64,000 nt of DNA from Hyalangium versicolor (GCF_020103695.1 NZ_JAHXBF010000029.1:62001-126000), one strand, 5' to 3'; numbered from the stretch's first letter, positions 1 through 7,829 are shown. The notes: generated by a model not told the origin, from the sequence alone. Translations and numbers: made by a program.

Positions 1-2
1 AG

Positions 3-746
3 CAGGCGCTTCGCGAGGCAGGCGTGCCCTCGACGGGGGTGATGCCCGCCGGGCGCACGGACCGGGGCGTCCATGCTCGGATGCAGGTGGTGAGCCTGCG
101 GATCGATCCTGAGGATTCCCCCCAGGCGCTCGCCCAGCGCTTGCCTGTCCTGCTCCCCCCGAGCCTCGGCATGTGTGTGGCGCGCAGACCTCACCCTTCC
201 TTCCATGCGCAGTGGAGCGCCGTGGGGAAGACGTACCGGTACCGGGTGCAGTTGGGCGGGTCGGTGGCGCCGGAGTGGCGCCCCTATGTGATGGATGTGC
301 GTGAGGAGCCCCGGCTCGCGCCGCATGACATCTCCCCCGGGCGGCTCGAGGAGCTGTTGCGCATGGCCGTGGGCCGACGGGACTTCGTGGCGTTCCACGA
401 GAACTCCAGCCCGCGCAAGGAGCGCACGCTGGAGTCCGTTGCTCTAAAGGATCAGGGAGGCGGCCTGTTCGAGGTCATCCTCCGAGGAGACGCCTTCGCG
501 CGCTACCAGGTGCGCTACCTCGTGGGCTCCGCGCTGCTCACCGCCGCGGGAGGACTTCCCGAGGAGCAGTGGCGTGCGGCGCTGGAGACCGGCGAGCGGA
601 TCGTCGGGCTCAAGGCCGCGGCGCAGGGATTGGTGCTTTGGGAGGTGCGTTACCCGGCGGAGCTGGATCCGTTCACCCCCGCCGAGCGGGCCGCTCCCCC
701 CGGTCTCCCGGAGGGGCCACCCTTCCTCGGCGCGCCGGAGGGGTGA
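3..746 (+). CDS. truA: tRNA pseudouridine synthase A, 5' end cut off by the window
   Basis: Converts uridines 38-40 in the tRNA anticodon stem-loop to pseudouridine. The reading frame is open from base 3, so the true start lies upstream and only the extreme N-terminus is missing. The catalytic motif AGRTDRGVHA sits right after the first visible residues; the Asp after RT is the family nucleophile. The next residue is Arg where most homologues have Ala. The later segments GKTYRYRV and RRDFVAFHENSS, and the RYQVRYLVGS block near the C-terminus, fit the TruA fold. About 248 residues are visible, normal for the family. The Pro-rich tail after the last conserved block is variable and unremarkable. 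Confidence 0.93.
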   Translation, partial: QALREAGVPSTGVMPAGRTDRGVHARMQVVSLRIDPEDSPQALAQRLPVLLPPSLGMCVARRPHPSFHAQWSAVGKTYRYRVQLGGSVAPEWRPYVMDVREEPRLAPHDISPGRLEELLRMAVGRRDFVAFHENSSPRKERTLESVALKDQGGGLFEVILRGDAFARYQVRYLVGSALLTAAGGLPEEQWRAALETGERIVGLKAAAQGLVLWEVRYPAELDPFTPAERAAPPGLPEGPPFLGAPEG

Positions 747-756
747 AGCGCGTCGA

Positions 757-921
757 TCAATCGACGAGCCGATCCTCGTACTTCACCAGCAGATCCGAGA
801 TCGCCTCACGGAGGTACTCGCTCTGGCGGATGCGCGTGCTGCGCGACAGCTCCTTGAGCGCGTCCAGCTTCTCGCGGGAGAGACGGAAGACCACTGAGGT
901 GAGGCGGGGATGAGTGTCCAA
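757..921 (-). CDS. Small ribbon-helix-helix DNA-binding protein (TTG start)
   Basis: A 54-residue protein with a typical ribbon-helix-helix (CopG/MetJ-like) pattern: a short basic strand VVFRLS, a helix REKLDALKELS, a turn, and a second helix RQSEYLREAISDLLVKY. Such proteins dimerise and bind operators, often as autorepressors or antitoxins. There is no in-frame ATG or GTG. The start is TTG at 921, preceded on the minus strand by AGGAGG with an 8-nt spacer, which is close to ideal. Its stop lies 11 bp from the end of truA, so the two genes converge. No toxin partner is evident next to it, so a free-standing regulator is more likely than an antitoxin. Confidence 0.75.
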   Translation of the reverse strand: MDTHPRLTSVVFRLSREKLDALKELSRSTRIRQSEYLREAISDLLVKYEDRLVD

Positions 922-981
922 GTGCGAAACCTCCTACAGTTGCGCACAAAATCTCACAGCGCCTCGTGATCGCAAGAAAAG

Positions 982-1488
982 TCACCGTGATCCGATCGGG
1001 AAGCTCCACTGCAGGCCGAAGGATGCCTCGGTGTCCACGCGCATTCCTGATCCGAACCCGAGCGACAGTCCGAGCCCTCCATATAAGGAGAGGCGATCCG
1101 AGAGCGTGCGGCGCAGGCCGAACCCTATGCGAGGCCCTACCCACGTCCCAGAAAACAGCCGGACGGCGGCGCTGAGATCAAAGAAGGACTGCCACTCGTC
1201 GTGGCCGAAGAAGCTGCGGAAGCCGCTGATCAGCACCGCTCCCCTCCCCGCCTCGCCAAGTCCGCCGCGGATCAGGAGGAAGAGTTCGTCCCGATCATCG
1301 CCCACCGTGAGGCTGCCGCCGAGATCGAGGAACACGCCCGGCCCCGTCTTCGCCCGGTCGCCCTGGATGGCGTTGGTGTAGCCGGCTCCGGGGCCGGCCA
1401 GCAGGCTCAGTGCACGGTGCTGCTCGTAATACTGGGCCCGCGCGAGCGTGGGCACGGTGAGCAGCACGATCAGCAGCAACGTCCGCAC
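982..1488 (-). CDS. Small outer-membrane beta-barrel-like protein with signal peptide
   Basis: A 168-residue exported protein of unknown function. It begins with a signal peptide (RTLLLIVLLTVPTLARA, likely cleavage after ARA) followed by alternating hydrophobic and Gly-rich strands such as LFLLIRGGLGEAGRG and LSLYGGLGLSLGFGSG. It ends in aromatic residue patterns usual for an eight-strand barrel. The open frame extends far upstream into larE, but the signal peptide fixes the start at the GTG at 1488, with a weak TGAGG upstream. It begins 14 bp after the larE stop on the same strand, so the two are probably co-transcribed. I cannot assign a function. Confidence 0.7.
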   Translation of the reverse strand: MRTLLLIVLLTVPTLARAQYYEQHRALSLLAGPGAGYTNAIQGDRAKTGPGVFLDLGGSLTVGDDRDELFLLIRGGLGEAGRGAVLISGFRSFFGHDEWQSFFDLSAAVRLFSGTWVGPRIGFGLRRTLSDRLSLYGGLGLSLGFGSGMRVDTEASFGLQWSFPIGSR

Positions 1489-1502
1489 AGTGAGCGCGAT
1501 CC

Positions 1503-2390
1503 TCAGCTCACCACGGGCAGCGCGAAGCCCTGGCCCTGCGCCTGCGGCTTCACTCCCGCGGCCTCGTTCATCCGGCCCGAGCGGAACGGCTCGAGATCCA
1601 GCGCCACGAACTTGAAGCCCAGCGCCTTGAGCGCGGTGTTGATGCGCTCGCGCACGCCCGGGGCGAAGAAGCGCTCGTACTCCTCCGCCGCCAGCTCGAT
1701 TCGTGCCACCTCCTGGTGGTAGCGCACCCGGAACTGCCGGAAGCCCAGCCGCCGCAATTCCGACTCCGCGCTGGCGATCTGGAACAGGCGCTCCCGCGTC
1801 ACCGACGTCCCATACGGAATCCGCGAGGCCAGGCACGCCATCTGCGGCTTGTCCCACGTGGGCAGGCCCAGATGGTGGCTCCAGGCGCGGATCTCGTCCT
1901 TGGTCAGCCCCACCTGCGCCAGCGGGGACTGCACCTGATGCTCCTTGGCCGCCTTGTGCCCCGGGCGATGATCCTTGAAGTCATCCGCGTTGAAGCCGTC
2001 CAGCACCACCGCGTAGCCCAGCTCCCGGCGGCGGACCTCGCACAAGTCGTACAGCTCCGTCTTGCAGAAGTAGCACCGGTTGGTGGGGTTGGCGGCGTAC
2101 TGGGGGTTGGCCAGCTCGTTGCTCGACACCACCTCGTGCCGAGCCCCCAGGCGGGCGGCCAGCTCGCGCGCCTCCTGCTCTTCCTCGGGCGCCACCGAGG
2201 CCGACAGGGCCGTGATGGCCAACGCTCGCTCGCCCAGCTCCTCGACGGCGATCTTCAACACGAAGGTGGAGTCCACCCCACCGGAGAACGCCACCAGGGC
2301 GGTGCCATGAGTACGGAGGGCGGCGCGCATCGCCTCCAGCTTGGGGCGAGAGGCCTCACACAGGGCCTGGATCTGCTCGGGGCTCAACAT
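1503..2390 (-). CDS. larE: LarE-type ATP-dependent sacrificial sulfur transferase
   Basis: A 295-residue PP-loop protein. The N-terminal SGGVDST (residues 36-42) is the ATP-pyrophosphatase loop. NRCYFCKTELY and CLASRIPYGT are blocks typical of LarE, which donates sulfur from a protein cysteine to the nickel-pincer cofactor precursor. The Cys in CLASRIPYG is the candidate sacrificial residue, judged from memory of the family. Length fits LarE (about 270-300). No larB or larC, nor lactate racemase, is visible nearby. That leaves open whether it serves the pincer cofactor or some other sulfur transfer. The sulfur-carrier cassette at 3.4-5.7 kb lies close by on the same strand. Confidence 0.85.
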   Translation of the reverse strand: MLSPEQIQALCEASRPKLEAMRAALRTHGTALVAFSGGVDSTFVLKIAVEELGERALAITALSASVAPEEEQEARELAARLGARHEVVSSNELANPQYAANPTNRCYFCKTELYDLCEVRRRELGYAVVLDGFNADDFKDHRPGHKAAKEHQVQSPLAQVGLTKDEIRAWSHHLGLPTWDKPQMACLASRIPYGTSVTRERLFQIASAESELRRLGFRQFRVRYHQEVARIELAAEEYERFFAPGVRERINTALKALGFKFVALDLEPFRSGRMNEAAGVKPQAQGQGFALPVVS

Positions 2391-2408
2391 GGCCCTCTCC
2401 TAAAAGAA

Positions 2409-2443
2409 AGGGCCCCCGATTGCACGCGCAACCCAGGGGCCCT
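2409..2443 (-). terminator. Intrinsic terminator between cysC-like gene and larE
   Basis: An 8-bp perfect stem AGGGCCCC/GGGGCCCT encloses a 19-nt loop. On the minus strand it is followed by TTCTTTTA, a T-rich tail. It lies just after the stop of the cysC-like gene and just before larE, so it probably ends or attenuates the upstream transcript. Confidence 0.6.
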
Positions 2444-2464
2444 GAATCCTGTTGGACGCCAGCT

Positions 2465-3181
2465 CTACTTGCTGCGCTTGGCGCCCTTCTTCGGAGCCGG
2501 CGCCGGCTTGGCCACGCGGGCCGCGCGGGTGGCGGGACGGGCCTTGGCGCCCTTGCCCGGCTTCTCCGCCTTGGGCTCGGGCGCCCGCGCCTTCTTCGGC
2601 AGCGGGTTGGCCTTCATCTTCTTGCCGGTGATGACCTTCAGGTCCTCCGGCGTCACCAGGCTCAGGTCCAGCAGCGACTGGAAGATCTTCATCGCGCCGT
2701 CCTCCACGCTCTCGGTGTCCGAGTGGATCGTCACCTCGGGCGAGGTCGGCGGCTCATACGGCTCGGTGATGCCGATGAAGTTGGGGATCTCTCCGCTCAG
2801 CGCCTTCTTGTACTTGCCCGTGGAGTCCCGCTCGATCAGCTTCTCGGTGGGGCAGTCGACATACACCTCCACGTACTTGCCGATCACCCGCCGGTTCTCC
2901 TCGCGCACCGTCTTGTACGGGCTCACGCTGGCGACGATCACCGCCACGTTGTTGCGCGTCAGCAGTTGGGCCACGTAGCCGATGCGCCGGATGGTGGTGG
3001 ACCGCTCCTCCTTGGTGTCACCCACCCCCTGCCAGAGGTCCTCGGCAATCTCACCTTCGTCGAGGATCTCCACATTGCGCCCCACCTGGCGGAGCCGTGC
3101 GGCGATGTAGGCGGCATACGTGCTCTTACCGGTACCGTGCATGCCGGTCAGCCAGAGCGTGAATCCAGTCGTGCTGGGCAT
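2465..3181 (-). CDS. cysC: Adenylylsulfate kinase-like protein with basic C-terminal tail
   Basis: A 238-residue P-loop kinase of the APS-kinase family, which makes PAPS from adenylylsulfate. The Walker A is GMHGTGKST (13-21) rather than the usual GLSGAGKST, and the usual DGD motif reads ILDEGEIAEDL. The C-terminal block FIGITEPYEPP matches the family's F-x-GI-x-x-PYE-x-P signature. The last 45 or so residues are a Lys/Ala/Pro-rich tail (KKARAPEPKAEKPGKG, then more of the same) not found in standard CysC. The altered motifs mean substrate is uncertain. No cysD or cysN is adjacent. A promoter at 3257-3286 gives it its own transcript. Confidence 0.8.
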   Translation of the reverse strand: MPSTTGFTLWLTGMHGTGKSTYAAYIAARLRQVGRNVEILDEGEIAEDLWQGVGDTKEERSTTIRRIGYVAQLLTRNNVAVIVASVSPYKTVREENRRVIGKYVEVYVDCPTEKLIERDSTGKYKKALSGEIPNFIGITEPYEPPTSPEVTIHSDTESVEDGAMKIFQSLLDLSLVTPEDLKVITGKKMKANPLPKKARAPEPKAEKPGKGAKARPATRAARVAKPAPAPKKGAKRSK

Positions 3182-3256
3182 AAGGATGCTAGCTCCCTGC
3201 GCTCGAAGCGGTTGTAGACGCTCCGTGTGTGCGCGGCAGTTCAGAAGACGCGCGCG

Positions 3257-3286
3257 TTATAGACGAAAACGCACGCGCTTGACAAT
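3257..3286 (-). promoter_or_regulatory. Sigma-70-type promoter for the cysC-like gene
   Basis: On the minus strand TTGTCA and TATAAC are separated by about 18 nt (or TTGTCA and CTATAA by 17), a strong match to the housekeeping consensus and AT-rich against its surroundings. It would place the transcript start about 70 nt upstream of the cysC-like start at 3181. The rest of the 3182-3357 gap shows nothing else. Confidence 0.55.
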
Positions 3287-3357
3287 TGACACACACCTTT
3301 CCGCAGGTAGGGGAGCCAACCAGCCAAGTGCCTGCTCTGACTGGGTTTTTCCCCGGG

Positions 3358-3852
3358 TTACGTCTGGAGTGGAACCAGACGGTCGAGAAATTCTCTCTGC
3401 TCCCATCGGAAAAGCCTCGCCTCGGTGGCTCGACCAGCGACTACAGCAACCACAAGGTAGGATATGCCCGGGAGGACAAGCTGACCGTCCGGCGCGGCCT
3501 GAGCCCGGTCCTCGGCCGAGAAGTCCGCGATTCCATTCACGTGAGAGTGGAACACACACGCGATGTGCTCCCCCCGCGCATCCGCCTCCATCGAGAGGGC
3601 CAGCCATTCGCGAGGCTCGAAGAGGTAGGCAGTGCGTGAGGTGCGAGGAAAACGCACCGGATCGGCCGCGTGGTATCGATCATAGGCGTTGAGCAGAAAC
3701 CGCACGCGCCAGGCACCTTGGGGGCCCTCCCGGAGGATCACGCCGCAGCCTTCCTGGGGGTAGGTTGCCTCCAGGTGTCGGATGATCTCCGACAAGTCGG
3801 AGGGGAGCTCCCAGGCTGCTTCAGGAAGCGGCCGGGCCAGGGGGGCGTGCAT
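3358..3852 (-). CDS. JAMM/MPN metalloprotease, Mec-like
   Basis: A 164-residue protein with a complete JAMM zinc-protease motif: Glu34 in PQEGCG, His102-Ser-His104, then seven residues to Ser112 and on to Asp115. Bacterial members of this family (for example mycobacterial Mec) cut an amino acid or peptide from the C-terminal Gly-Gly of a sulfur-carrier protein. The neighbours fit: an E1, a carrier ending in GG, and a TusA-like protein lie directly upstream on the same strand, spaced 2-5 bp or overlapping. The ATG at 3852 is 4 bp after the stop of the preceding gene. It is the last gene of the cassette. Confidence 0.85.
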   Translation of the reverse strand: MHAPLARPLPEAAWELPSDLSEIIRHLEATYPQEGCGVILREGPQGAWRVRFLLNAYDRYHAADPVRFPRTSRTAYLFEPREWLALSMEADARGEHIACVFHSHVNGIADFSAEDRAQAAPDGQLVLPGISYLVVAVVAGRATEARLFRWEQREFLDRLVPLQT

Positions 3853-3856
3853 TTCC

Positions 3857-4477
3857 CTACTTCGCCTCACGGCACTTCGCGCACCGGTGGAGCTCCATCT
3901 CGAGCACCCGTCCGGGCCCGGCCAGCCATCGGCCTCCGAGCTCCGGCCCCATGCCGAGCTGAAGCCGCTGGAACACGAGTGCGCCCAGAGCGCCCAGCGC
4001 CACGCCGAGCACTCCCATGGGAGGCGTGCCCAGATTCCGAACGGTCTCCCCGAAGCACCACACGCAGCCCTGGGGGCCACGGAACACCACCGCGCCTCGC
4101 GTCCCATCGCCCCCGAGCGCGACCCACGGAGCCGCGCCGTTCCAGGCGGCAGGCAGCTCCGCGATCCGGCCTCCCTCTCGGGAGATTGCGGCGTCCGGAT
4201 TCACGTCCGGGAGCACGCGAGCCAGGACCTCGGCGACAGGTCGGCCCACGTCCTCGGAGGCGATCAGGAAGCCCGCGGAGGCGGGACACAGCGGTTCCTC
4301 CGAACCCATCACGGAGGTGCCGCCCCCGGCGAGGTAGGCCGCGGCGGTGAGCACGGCAGGACCATCGCCTTCGAGCTTCGCCCCACCCTTCAGCAACGCC
4401 TCCTGCCCTCGCCCTCCGACGTCCTTCAGCAGGATCTGCCGGGAGTAGCGCTGGATCTGCGCTTCACTCAGGGCCAT
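3857..4477 (-). CDS. Degenerate E1/ThiF-like protein lacking the nucleotide-binding loop
   Basis: A 206-residue protein that starts like a ThiF/MoeB E1 enzyme (LSEAQIQRYSRQILLKDVGG, residues 3-22) and keeps the two zinc knuckles of that family, CVWC (138-141) and CAKC (199-202). It has no GxGGLG adenylate-binding loop, and the Rossmann core is mostly replaced by an Ala/Gly-rich stretch. It therefore probably cannot adenylate a carrier. It could be a structural partner of the full E1 at 4984-5715, comparable to the inactive half of heterodimeric E1s, or a decaying paralogue. Strict spacing within the operon (4 bp on both sides) argues that it is kept for a purpose. Confidence 0.7.
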   Translation of the reverse strand: MALSEAQIQRYSRQILLKDVGGRGQEALLKGGAKLEGDGPAVLTAAAYLAGGGTSVMGSEEPLCPASAGFLIASEDVGRPVAEVLARVLPDVNPDAAISREGGRIAELPAAWNGAAPWVALGGDGTRGAVVFRGPQGCVWCFGETVRNLGTPPMGVLGVALGALGALVFQRLQLGMGPELGGRWLAGPGRVLEMELHRCAKCREAK

Positions 4478-4481
4478 GTGG

Positions 4482-4754
4482 CTAGCCGCCCGCCATCGCG
4501 GGGATGAGGGTGACGCGATCCGACTCCTTCACCGGAGTGTCCAGCTCCTGGAGGAAGCGGATGTCCTCGTCGTTGAGGAACACGTTCACGTAGCGGCGCA
4601 CGGCGCCCTTGTCATCGAGGAGCCGCGGGCCGATGCCCGGGCAGAGCCGCTCCAGTTCGCGGAGCACTTCGCCCACGGTGGCGCCGCCAGCGGTCACCTG
4701 GTCCTGATTGCGGGTGAAGCTCCGCAGGATCGTCGGGATACGCACCTTGGCCAT
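4482..4754 (-). CDS. ThiS/MoaD-like sulfur-carrier protein
   Basis: A 90-residue beta-grasp protein ending in AMAGG. The C-terminal Gly-Gly is the site adenylated by E1 and converted to a thiocarboxylate. VRIPTILRSFT, the central VGEVLRELE helix and RVTLIPAMAGG follow the MoaD/CysO pattern. The start at 4754 is 2 bp from the stop of the TusA-like gene. The JAMM protease and E1 in the same operon suggest a CysO-type cysteine-synthesis or sulfur-delivery role, but there is no CysM-type synthase here, so the acceptor is unknown. Confidence 0.88.
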   Translation of the reverse strand: MAKVRIPTILRSFTRNQDQVTAGGATVGEVLRELERLCPGIGPRLLDDKGAVRRYVNVFLNDEDIRFLQELDTPVKESDRVTLIPAMAGG

Positions 4755-4756
4755 GA

Positions 4757-4996
4757 TCACCTTCCACACTTGCGGAGCAGCAACCGGTGGGAACCATCCG
4801 ACCGGGCCTCCAGGGTCAACACCTCGTGCCCCTCCTCGCGAGCGCTGCGAGGCACGTTCTTGAGCGGCTCGTCGCCCTTGAGGAACACCTCCAGCACCGC
4901 ACCCGCGCCCAGGGACTCCAGCTTGAGCTTGGTGCGCACATAGGTCATCGGGCAGACCTCGCGGGTGATGTCGAGGGTCGCGGTCACGTCGTGCAT
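4757..4996 (-). CDS. TusA/SirA-family sulfur transfer protein
   Basis: A 79-residue protein with the TusA signature CPMTYVRTK (residues 15-23; family pattern CPxP/TxxxTK). The Cys15 would carry a persulfide. The second half, LKNVPRSAREEGHEVL, fits the two-layer alpha/beta fold. The start overlaps the end of the E1 gene by 13 bp, so translation is likely coupled. It probably hands sulfur to the ThiS/MoaD-like carrier or to the E1. Confidence 0.88.
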   Translation of the reverse strand: MHDVTATLDITREVCPMTYVRTKLKLESLGAGAVLEVFLKGDEPLKNVPRSAREEGHEVLTLEARSDGSHRLLLRKCGR

Positions 4997-5715
4997 CGCG
5001 CGGCCTCCTCGGGAGCCACCAGGGACGGCACCCGTCCCGGAGCGCAGCTGGGACAGTCGGGCGCCCGCTCCACACGCACCGTCCGGCTCGAGAGCGTCGC
5101 GCCATCAATGACGTGCAGCACGGCTTCGCCGCGAGGCGGCCCGAGCAACCCCGACAGCCGCTCCAGTGCGAGCATGGCCTGGAGTGCACCCACGAGCCCC
5201 GCCATGGAGCCGAGCACTCCGGCCTGCGCGCAAGTGGGCACGGCATCCGGCGGTGGCGGCGCCTCGTAGAGACAGCGCAGGCACGGGCCCCCGGGATCGA
5301 TCCGCAGGGCCTGCCCCTGCATGCGCAGCACGCCGCCGTAGATGAGGGGCACGCCGGTCACCACCGCCACATCGGACAGGAAGAACTTGGTGGCCGTGCC
5401 ATCCGTGGCGTCGATGACGACATCGTGCGCGCGGAACAAGGCCTCGGCGTTGTCCGCGTCCACGCGCTCGGCGAGGGCCTCGGCGTTCAACTCCGGGAAG
5501 GCGCGCGACAGGCCCGCGGCGGCGGACTCGGCCTTGAGCCGGCCCACGTCCGAGGTGCGGTGCCACAACTGCCGGTGGAGGTTCGTCACGTCCACCCGAT
5601 CCGGGTCCGCCACGGTGAGGTGACCGACCCCCGCATGAGCCAGGGCGAGAGAAGCCGGACAGCCGAGCCCTCCTGCCCCTACCACCAGCACTCGCGCCTC
5701 GGAAAGGCGGCTCAC
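4984..5715 (-). CDS. HesA/MoeB/ThiF-family E1 adenylyltransferase
   Basis: A 243-residue E1-like enzyme that adenylates the C-terminal glycine of a sulfur-carrier protein. It shows the nucleotide-binding GAGGLG (13-18), VADPDRVDVTNLHRQ with the conserved Arg-Gln, the DATDG loop, zinc pairs CLRC and CPSC, and the PTCAQAGVLGSMAG segment with the conserved crossover Cys. It is shorter than MoeZ and has no rhodanese domain, so the TusA-like protein next door may supply sulfur. The start is GTG at 5715 with GAGGAG six bases upstream; it is the first gene of a five-gene operon. Confidence 0.9.
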   Translation of the reverse strand: MSRLSEARVLVVGAGGLGCPASLALAHAGVGHLTVADPDRVDVTNLHRQLWHRTSDVGRLKAESAAAGLSRAFPELNAEALAERVDADNAEALFRAHDVVIDATDGTATKFFLSDVAVVTGVPLIYGGVLRMQGQALRIDPGGPCLRCLYEAPPPPDAVPTCAQAGVLGSMAGLVGALQAMLALERLSGLLGPPRGEAVLHVIDGATLSSRTVRVERAPDCPSCAPGRVPSLVAPEEAARCTT

Positions 5716-5846
5716 GTGACACTCCTCATCATCAAATCTTCCCCGGGAGGGCCGAACGAATATCCTCCGGCGACGCGACGTCCCACACTCGGTAACACAC
5801 TTCACCGCCATCCCGTGCAGCCCTTGGGGCTGACCTGCCAGGACAT

Positions 5847-6452
5847 ATGAAAAAGCTGACCGGCGCGCTCGTCCTTTCGCTGTCCCTCCTCCTCCTCTCG
5901 GGCTGCCGCAGCGCGGGCGAGATGCGGGACGCGGAGGATGCCTCTACCCCCTCCAACGCGGAGGGTCACGCTCCCGCAACGGGAGCCACCGACGACGCCC
6001 GGAGGAAGCTCGAGGACGCCGGGCCCTCCCCCAGCGCCGGGCAGCCTCCCGCGGGAGTGGATCTCAGCGGAATGAAGCCGGACTCCGGCACGGGAACCGG
6101 AGCCGGGCTGGCAGCCGGCACGAGCGGAGGCACGAATTCCGGCACCGGCGCGGGGAAGACCTCGGCGGGCGCCACCACCGCACCCCTTTCCGACGCAGAG
6201 CGGCAAGCCCAGGAGACCTGCCTGGACAAGTGGCTGAAGAGCCAGAAGCTCGACCGCTACGGCAGCCCCGAGGGCACGATGTACGCAGGCGGCACTCCCC
6301 TCTTCGACGAGCGCACCGGCGAGTCCCGCGACCGCCTGGACTTCGTCTACGAGCGCCAGCCCGAGGCCAAGAAGGCCTGCGCCACCGGGGGCAAGACGCC
6401 TGGGACGGCTCCGGGGCCGGACACCACCCCGGCTCCCAAGAAGAAGAAGTAA
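5847..6452 (+). CDS. Lipoprotein with low-complexity linker, unknown function
   Basis: A 201-residue protein with a signal peptide and lipobox LLLLSGC (Cys about residue 20), hence a membrane-anchored lipoprotein. Residues 30-115 are a Gly/Thr/Ser/Ala-rich linker; residues 115-180 form a small conserved-looking part (AQETCLDKWLKSQKLDRYG and a second Cys near the end) followed by a Pro/Lys tail ending in KKKK. I do not recognise the domain. It is divergent from the E1 operon and lies upstream of the NarL-type kinase. Confidence 0.75.
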   Translation: MKKLTGALVLSLSLLLLSGCRSAGEMRDAEDASTPSNAEGHAPATGATDDARRKLEDAGPSPSAGQPPAGVDLSGMKPDSGTGTGAGLAAGTSGGTNSGTGAGKTSAGATTAPLSDAERQAQETCLDKWLKSQKLDRYGSPEGTMYAGGTPLFDERTGESRDRLDFVYERQPEAKKACATGGKTPGTAPGPDTTPAPKKKK

Positions 6453-6542
6453 CGGGTCTTCGGAGTGCTCCCTCGGTCTACGAGGGGGCATACGACGACT
6501 CAGGATTCACGGAAACCCGGCTGCTCCCTTAAGCTGCCGACC

Positions 6543-7829
6543 GTGACCGAAACCGACCTCGCCCGAGACGGGGAGAAACCGGCCAACGACCTGCGCGCCA
6601 AGGTGCGTGCGGTGCTTCAACGGCGCAAGCTCACGGACACTGTCTCCGCGGAGCAGGCGGCAGCGTCCTGGGAACAGGATCGCTTCGTCGCCCGAGCGCG
6701 TGCGCTGTTCTACGCGCGCATGATGTTCCTGACGCTGGGCCTGCTCATCCTCGCGGTGCCGACCTGGTCGGGGTACTTCGGGGTCAACGGGCCGGTGGCC
6801 TTCGCCGGGTACTTCACGATGCTGCTCTACAGCGTCGCGAACTTCCTGGTCATCGATCACCCGAAGGCGGGGCGCTGGGTGACGTACCTGACGCTGTGCC
6901 TGGACCTGGTCACGGCGGTGGTGCTGATCGTCAAGCCGCAGGTGGGCGGAGGCCTCCAGAGCCCGCTGCTGGCCACGCAGCTGCTGTTCACCACGCTGTT
7001 CGCCATCCTCTACCCCAAGCCGTTGGCGATCCTGCCTCCGCTGCTGGCGCTGCCGGTGACGACGCGGTTGGATCTGTTGCTCAACCGATCGGTGACGGCG
7101 ATCGAGCTGCTGACGCTGCTGTGGTACTCGGCGCTCAACTTCATCATCGTCTACGTGCTGGTGTACCTGAACGAGCGGGAGGCCGCCGCGCACCGCGAGG
7201 TGGTGGAGCTGCAGGGCGATCTGAAGGAGCTGGCCATCGTGGAGGAGCGCAACCGGATGGCCCGGGAGATCCACGACGGCCTGGGCGCGTCGCTCTCGTC
7301 GATGATCATCCAGGCGGAGTACATCCTCGGGCTGGCGAAGGACGGGGCGCTGCGGGACGAGATCGGCGAGCTGAAGGCGACGGCGGAAGAATCGATCGAC
7401 GAGCTGCGGCGCAACCTGCGGATGATGCGCGAGGACTTCGAGCTGACGCAGGGCCTGGAGGACTACGTGAAGACGTTCCGGGACCGGACGCAGCTGGACA
7501 TCCGCTTCGAGCGCTCCGGGATGCCGCGCAAGCTGTCTCCGGACGCGCAGCTGGCCCTCTTCCGGATCCTCCAGGAGGGCCTGTCCAACGCGGCGAAGCA
7601 CGCACAGGCCCGGGTGGTGACCGTGAAGCTGGACTTCAGCGACAGCCGGGTGCACCTGATCGTGCGCGACGACGGCAAGGGCTTCGATCCCAGGAAGACG
7701 CCGCGCGGCCACTACGGACTGTTGAACATGCGCGAGCGAGCCTTGAAGCTGGGCGGCGAGATCATTGTCGACTCGACGCCTGGCGCGGGAGCGCTGGTGT
7801 CCTTCTCCCTTCCCTGCAACCCCTCGTGA
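6543..7829 (+). CDS. NarL-family sensor histidine kinase with six-helix membrane domain
   Basis: A 428-residue sensor. An N-terminal cytosolic stretch precedes about six hydrophobic helices (residues roughly 60-210), then a HisKA_3 dimerisation domain with EERNRMAREIHDGLG (phosphorylated His244) and a HATPase_c domain with EGLSNAAKHAQ (N box) and DDGKGFDP and HYGLLNMRERA (G boxes). No periplasmic sensor domain exists, so the signal is probably sensed in the membrane. GTG at 6543 is chosen; an in-frame GTG at 6465 would add 26 residues and neither has a strong ribosome-binding site. It overlaps the response regulator by one base. Confidence 0.88.
   Translation: MTETDLARDGEKPANDLRAKVRAVLQRRKLTDTVSAEQAAASWEQDRFVARARALFYARMMFLTLGLLILAVPTWSGYFGVNGPVAFAGYFTMLLYSVANFLVIDHPKAGRWVTYLTLCLDLVTAVVLIVKPQVGGGLQSPLLATQLLFTTLFAILYPKPLAILPPLLALPVTTRLDLLLNRSVTAIELLTLLWYSALNFIIVYVLVYLNEREAAAHREVVELQGDLKELAIVEERNRMAREIHDGLGASLSSMIIQAEYILGLAKDGALRDEIGELKATAEESIDELRRNLRMMREDFELTQGLEDYVKTFRDRTQLDIRFERSGMPRKLSPDAQLALFRILQEGLSNAAKHAQARVVTVKLDFSDSRVHLIVRDDGKGFDPRKTPRGHYGLLNMRERALKLGGEIIVDSTPGAGALVSFSLPCNPS

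Noticed and set aside
757..921. Toxin-antitoxin pair around the ribbon-helix-helix gene
   Set aside because: No small toxin-like frame is adjacent on either strand.
1489..1857. N-terminal extension of the outer-membrane protein gene into larE
   Set aside because: The extension overlaps larE out of frame and a clean signal peptide begins at 1488.
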